Source: an uncultured Synergistaceae bacterium (lineage in GTDB: Bacteria > Synergistota > Synergistia > Synergistales > Aminobacteriaceae). From it: a stretch of DNA of 22,841 nt. The DNA lies in contig CALMZW010000103.1 in assembly GCA_937870605.1 (NCBI GenBank), forward strand, positions 1 through 22,841, in the 5' to 3' direction. The first letter of the stretch is position 1. Each line of letters opens with the position of its first letter. Below the pieces are notes generated by a model. That model ran no database searches and had not been told where the DNA came from. It worked only from the letters and a program-made list of their open reading frames with translations. Made by a program: the position numbers and the translations under genes. Below, one piece after another: positions 21,811-22,841 of this stretch.

Positions 21811-22437
21811 CTAGTTCTTCTTGTACACTGTGACGAGAGAATTCTTCGCCCCAGGTACAGCGCCTTTAACGAGCAGGAGATTGTTATCGGAATCTATCCC
21901 CACAACCGTCAGGTTCTTCACGGTCACTCTCTCGTTACCCATGTTGCTGGGCATCCTTTTTCCCTTCATGACTTTGCCCGGATAGCTGTTGCATCCGGAA
22001 GAGCCGGCGCGTCTATGCGTGACGGACACACCGTGGGAGGCTTGCTGTCCGCCGAAATGATACTTCTTGACGACGCCGGCGAACCCCTTCCCTTTGCTGG
22101 TTCCGGTTACATGAACCGGCTCTCCGACTTCGAACATCGTTACGCTGATTTCCTGTCCGACCGAAAAGCCTTCCGATGAAGAAACGCGAAACTCGCGCAA
22201 TGTCTTCGTCGGTTCAACGTTCGCTTTCGTAAAGAGGCCCTTGAGGGGCTTCGTTACGTTTTGGGGCTTCACCTCGCCGAATCCAAGGAGAACGGCTTCA
22301 TAGCCGTTCTTCTCATTGGACCGAAGGTCGACCACGGGGCAGGGACCCGCCTGAATCACCGTCACGGGGACGGCTTTTCCTTCTTCCGTATAGACCTGGG
22401 TCATGCCCAACTTTCGCCCCAGTATTCCTATGGTCAT
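21811..22437 (-). CDS. rplC: 50S ribosomal protein L3 (uL3)
   Basis: This 208-residue protein opens MTIGILGRKLGMTQVY, the standard bacterial L3 start. Its central extended loop, about residues 114-168, carries KGKGFAGVVKKYHFGGQQ, then SHG and the SNMGNERVTVKNL signature. That loop reaches toward the peptidyl transferase centre, and the protein is one of the first to bind 23S rRNA during assembly. The ATG at 22437 has a good AAAGGAGAG ribosome-binding site. It lies between rpsJ and rplD with short spacers, as expected for the S10 operon. The Gln pair in FGGQQ includes the position methylated by PrmB in E. coli; whether that happens here cannot be told. Confidence 0.98.
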   Translation of the reverse strand: MTIGILGRKLGMTQVYTEEGKAVPVTVIQAGPCPVVDLRSNEKNGYEAVLLGFGEVKPQNVTKPLKGLFTKANVEPTKTLREFRVSSSEGFSVGQEISVTMFEVGEPVHVTGTSKGKGFAGVVKKYHFGGQQASHGVSVTHRRAGSSGCNSYPGKVMKGKRMPSNMGNERVTVKNLTVVGIDSDNNLLLVKGAVPGAKNSLVTVYKKN

Positions 22438-22467
22438 TGTTTCCCTCTCCTTTCAGCTCAGAGCTTC

Positions 22468-22773
22468 CTACAACTTGATCTGGATATCCACTCCAGAAGG
22501 AAGGTTCAGCTGCATAAGCGCATCCATCGTCTTCTGCGTCGGATTGATGATGTCGATGAGGCGCTTATGAGTCCGCATTTCAAACTGCTCCCGAGCGTCC
22601 TTGTCCTTATGAGGAGACTTCAGGACGGTCAACTTGTTGATTTCCGTCGGGAGCGGAATCGGCCCGGAGACCTTCGCGCCGCTCCGTTCCGCCGTTTCTG
22701 CTATCTGTGAGGCGGAACTGTCAAGAACGCGATGGTCGAAAGCCTTGAGACGAATCCGGATCTTCTTCGCCAT
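22468..22773 (-). CDS. rpsJ: 30S ribosomal protein S10 (uS10)
   Basis: This 101-residue protein starts MAKKIRIRLKAFDHRVLD and contains the S10 hallmark stretch GPIPLPTEINKLTVLKSPHK, ending in a SGVDIQIKL-type tail. Length equals the family norm. S10 sits in the head of the 30S subunit; in well-studied bacteria it also joins NusB in transcription antitermination of rRNA operons. The ATG follows an AGGAG motif that overlaps the tuf stop codon. It heads the S10 cluster, followed 30 bp later by rplC. Nothing unusual is visible. Confidence 0.98.
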   Translation of the reverse strand: MAKKIRIRLKAFDHRVLDSSASQIAETAERSGAKVSGPIPLPTEINKLTVLKSPHKDKDAREQFEMRTHKRLIDIINPTQKTMDALMQLNLPSGVDIQIKL

Positions 22774-22785
22774 GCCGGACCACTC

Positions 22786-22841
22786 CTATTCCAGTATCGT
22801 AGTAACGACGCCGGCGCCCACCGTATGGCCACCCTCGCGCA
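22786..22841 (-). CDS. tuf: Elongation factor Tu, C-terminal end (partial)
   Basis: Only the last 17 codons and the stop lie in the window; the gene runs off the right edge. The reading frame gives REGGHTVGAGVVTTILE, which matches the universally conserved C-terminus of EF-Tu (REGGRTVGAGVV plus a short Ile-Leu-Glu-type end). EF-Tu delivers aminoacyl-tRNA to the ribosomal A site as a GTP complex. Its TAG stop runs directly into the rpsJ Shine-Dalgarno (TAGGAG), and only 12 bp separate the two genes. No room exists here for an S10-type leader, so tuf and rpsJ are probably co-transcribed. The usual neighbours upstream (rpsL, rpsG, fusA) would lie beyond the edge. Confidence 0.93.
   Translation of the reverse strand, partial: REGGHTVGAGVVTTILE

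Noticed and set aside
22774..22785. S10-type leader controlling the ribosomal cluster
   Set aside because: Only 12 bp separate tuf and rpsJ, so no structured leader can fit there.
1..22841. Mobile elements, CRISPR arrays, tRNA or rRNA genes, or horizontally acquired cargo
   Set aside because: Every stretch is covered by conserved housekeeping or flagellar genes in the same orientation; no repeats, transposase or foreign-looking composition was seen.

Overview
This window is a housekeeping segment of a bacterial chromosome. All 41 genes I can support lie on the minus strand, packed end to end, so transcription runs from base 22841 down to base 1. The gene set suggests a diderm, flagellated bacterium with Firmicutes-like ribosomal gene order. 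The energy-coupling ABC genes and truA follow rplQ, and a small KOW protein sits between map and infA, as in many Gram-positive clusters. The flagellar genes flgA and flgH, however, serve P- and L-rings that cross an outer membrane. With a base composition that looks mid-to-high 50s percent GC by eye, this fits Synergistota best. That assignment is an inference; a diderm Firmicute is the main alternative.

Layout in transcription order. (1) The 3' end of tuf (22841-22786). (2) The S10 cluster: rpsJ, rplC, rplD, rplW, rplB, rpsS, rplV, rpsC, rplP, rpmC, rpsQ (22773-17716). (3) The spc cluster: rplN, rplX, rplE, rpsN, rpsH, rplF, rplR, rpsE, rpmD, rplO, secY (17713-12385). (4) adk, map, a KOW-domain protein and infA (12364-10414). 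(5) After the only sizeable gap (121 bp), the alpha cluster: rpmJ, rpsM, rpsK, rpsD, rpoA, rplQ (10292-7276). (6) An ECF transporter energising module, ecfA1-ecfA2-ecfT, and truA (7273-4022). (7) mreB (4007-2961). (8) The flagellar rod/ring genes flgF, flgG, flgA and the 5' part of flgH (2925-1).

The genes supply ribosome assembly (22 complete ribosomal protein genes in the S10/spc/alpha set plus L36, L17 and others), translation initiation (IF1), N-terminal methionine removal, the Sec channel, adenylate balance, the RNA polymerase alpha subunit, tRNA pseudouridylation, vitamin/metal uptake energisation, rod-shape control and the flagellar distal rod with its P/L rings. No gap exceeds 300 bp. 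I found no tRNA, rRNA, CRISPR, insertion sequence or convincing terminator. Many junctions are translationally coupled: ATGA/GTGA overlaps, and stop codons that merge into the next Shine-Dalgarno sequence (TAAGGAGG). Several genes are best read from GTG or TTG starts.

I do not see an undescribed biological system. The points worth a second look are modest: a FlgH without an N-terminal lipobox, several start sites that naive annotation would misplace (mreB, flgF, rplV, rpsE, rplO, truA), a possible internal promoter in the end of infA, a KOW protein with a Cys-containing tail that overlaps infA, an extended L29 tail, and the continuous run linking translation, cell-shape and flagellar genes.
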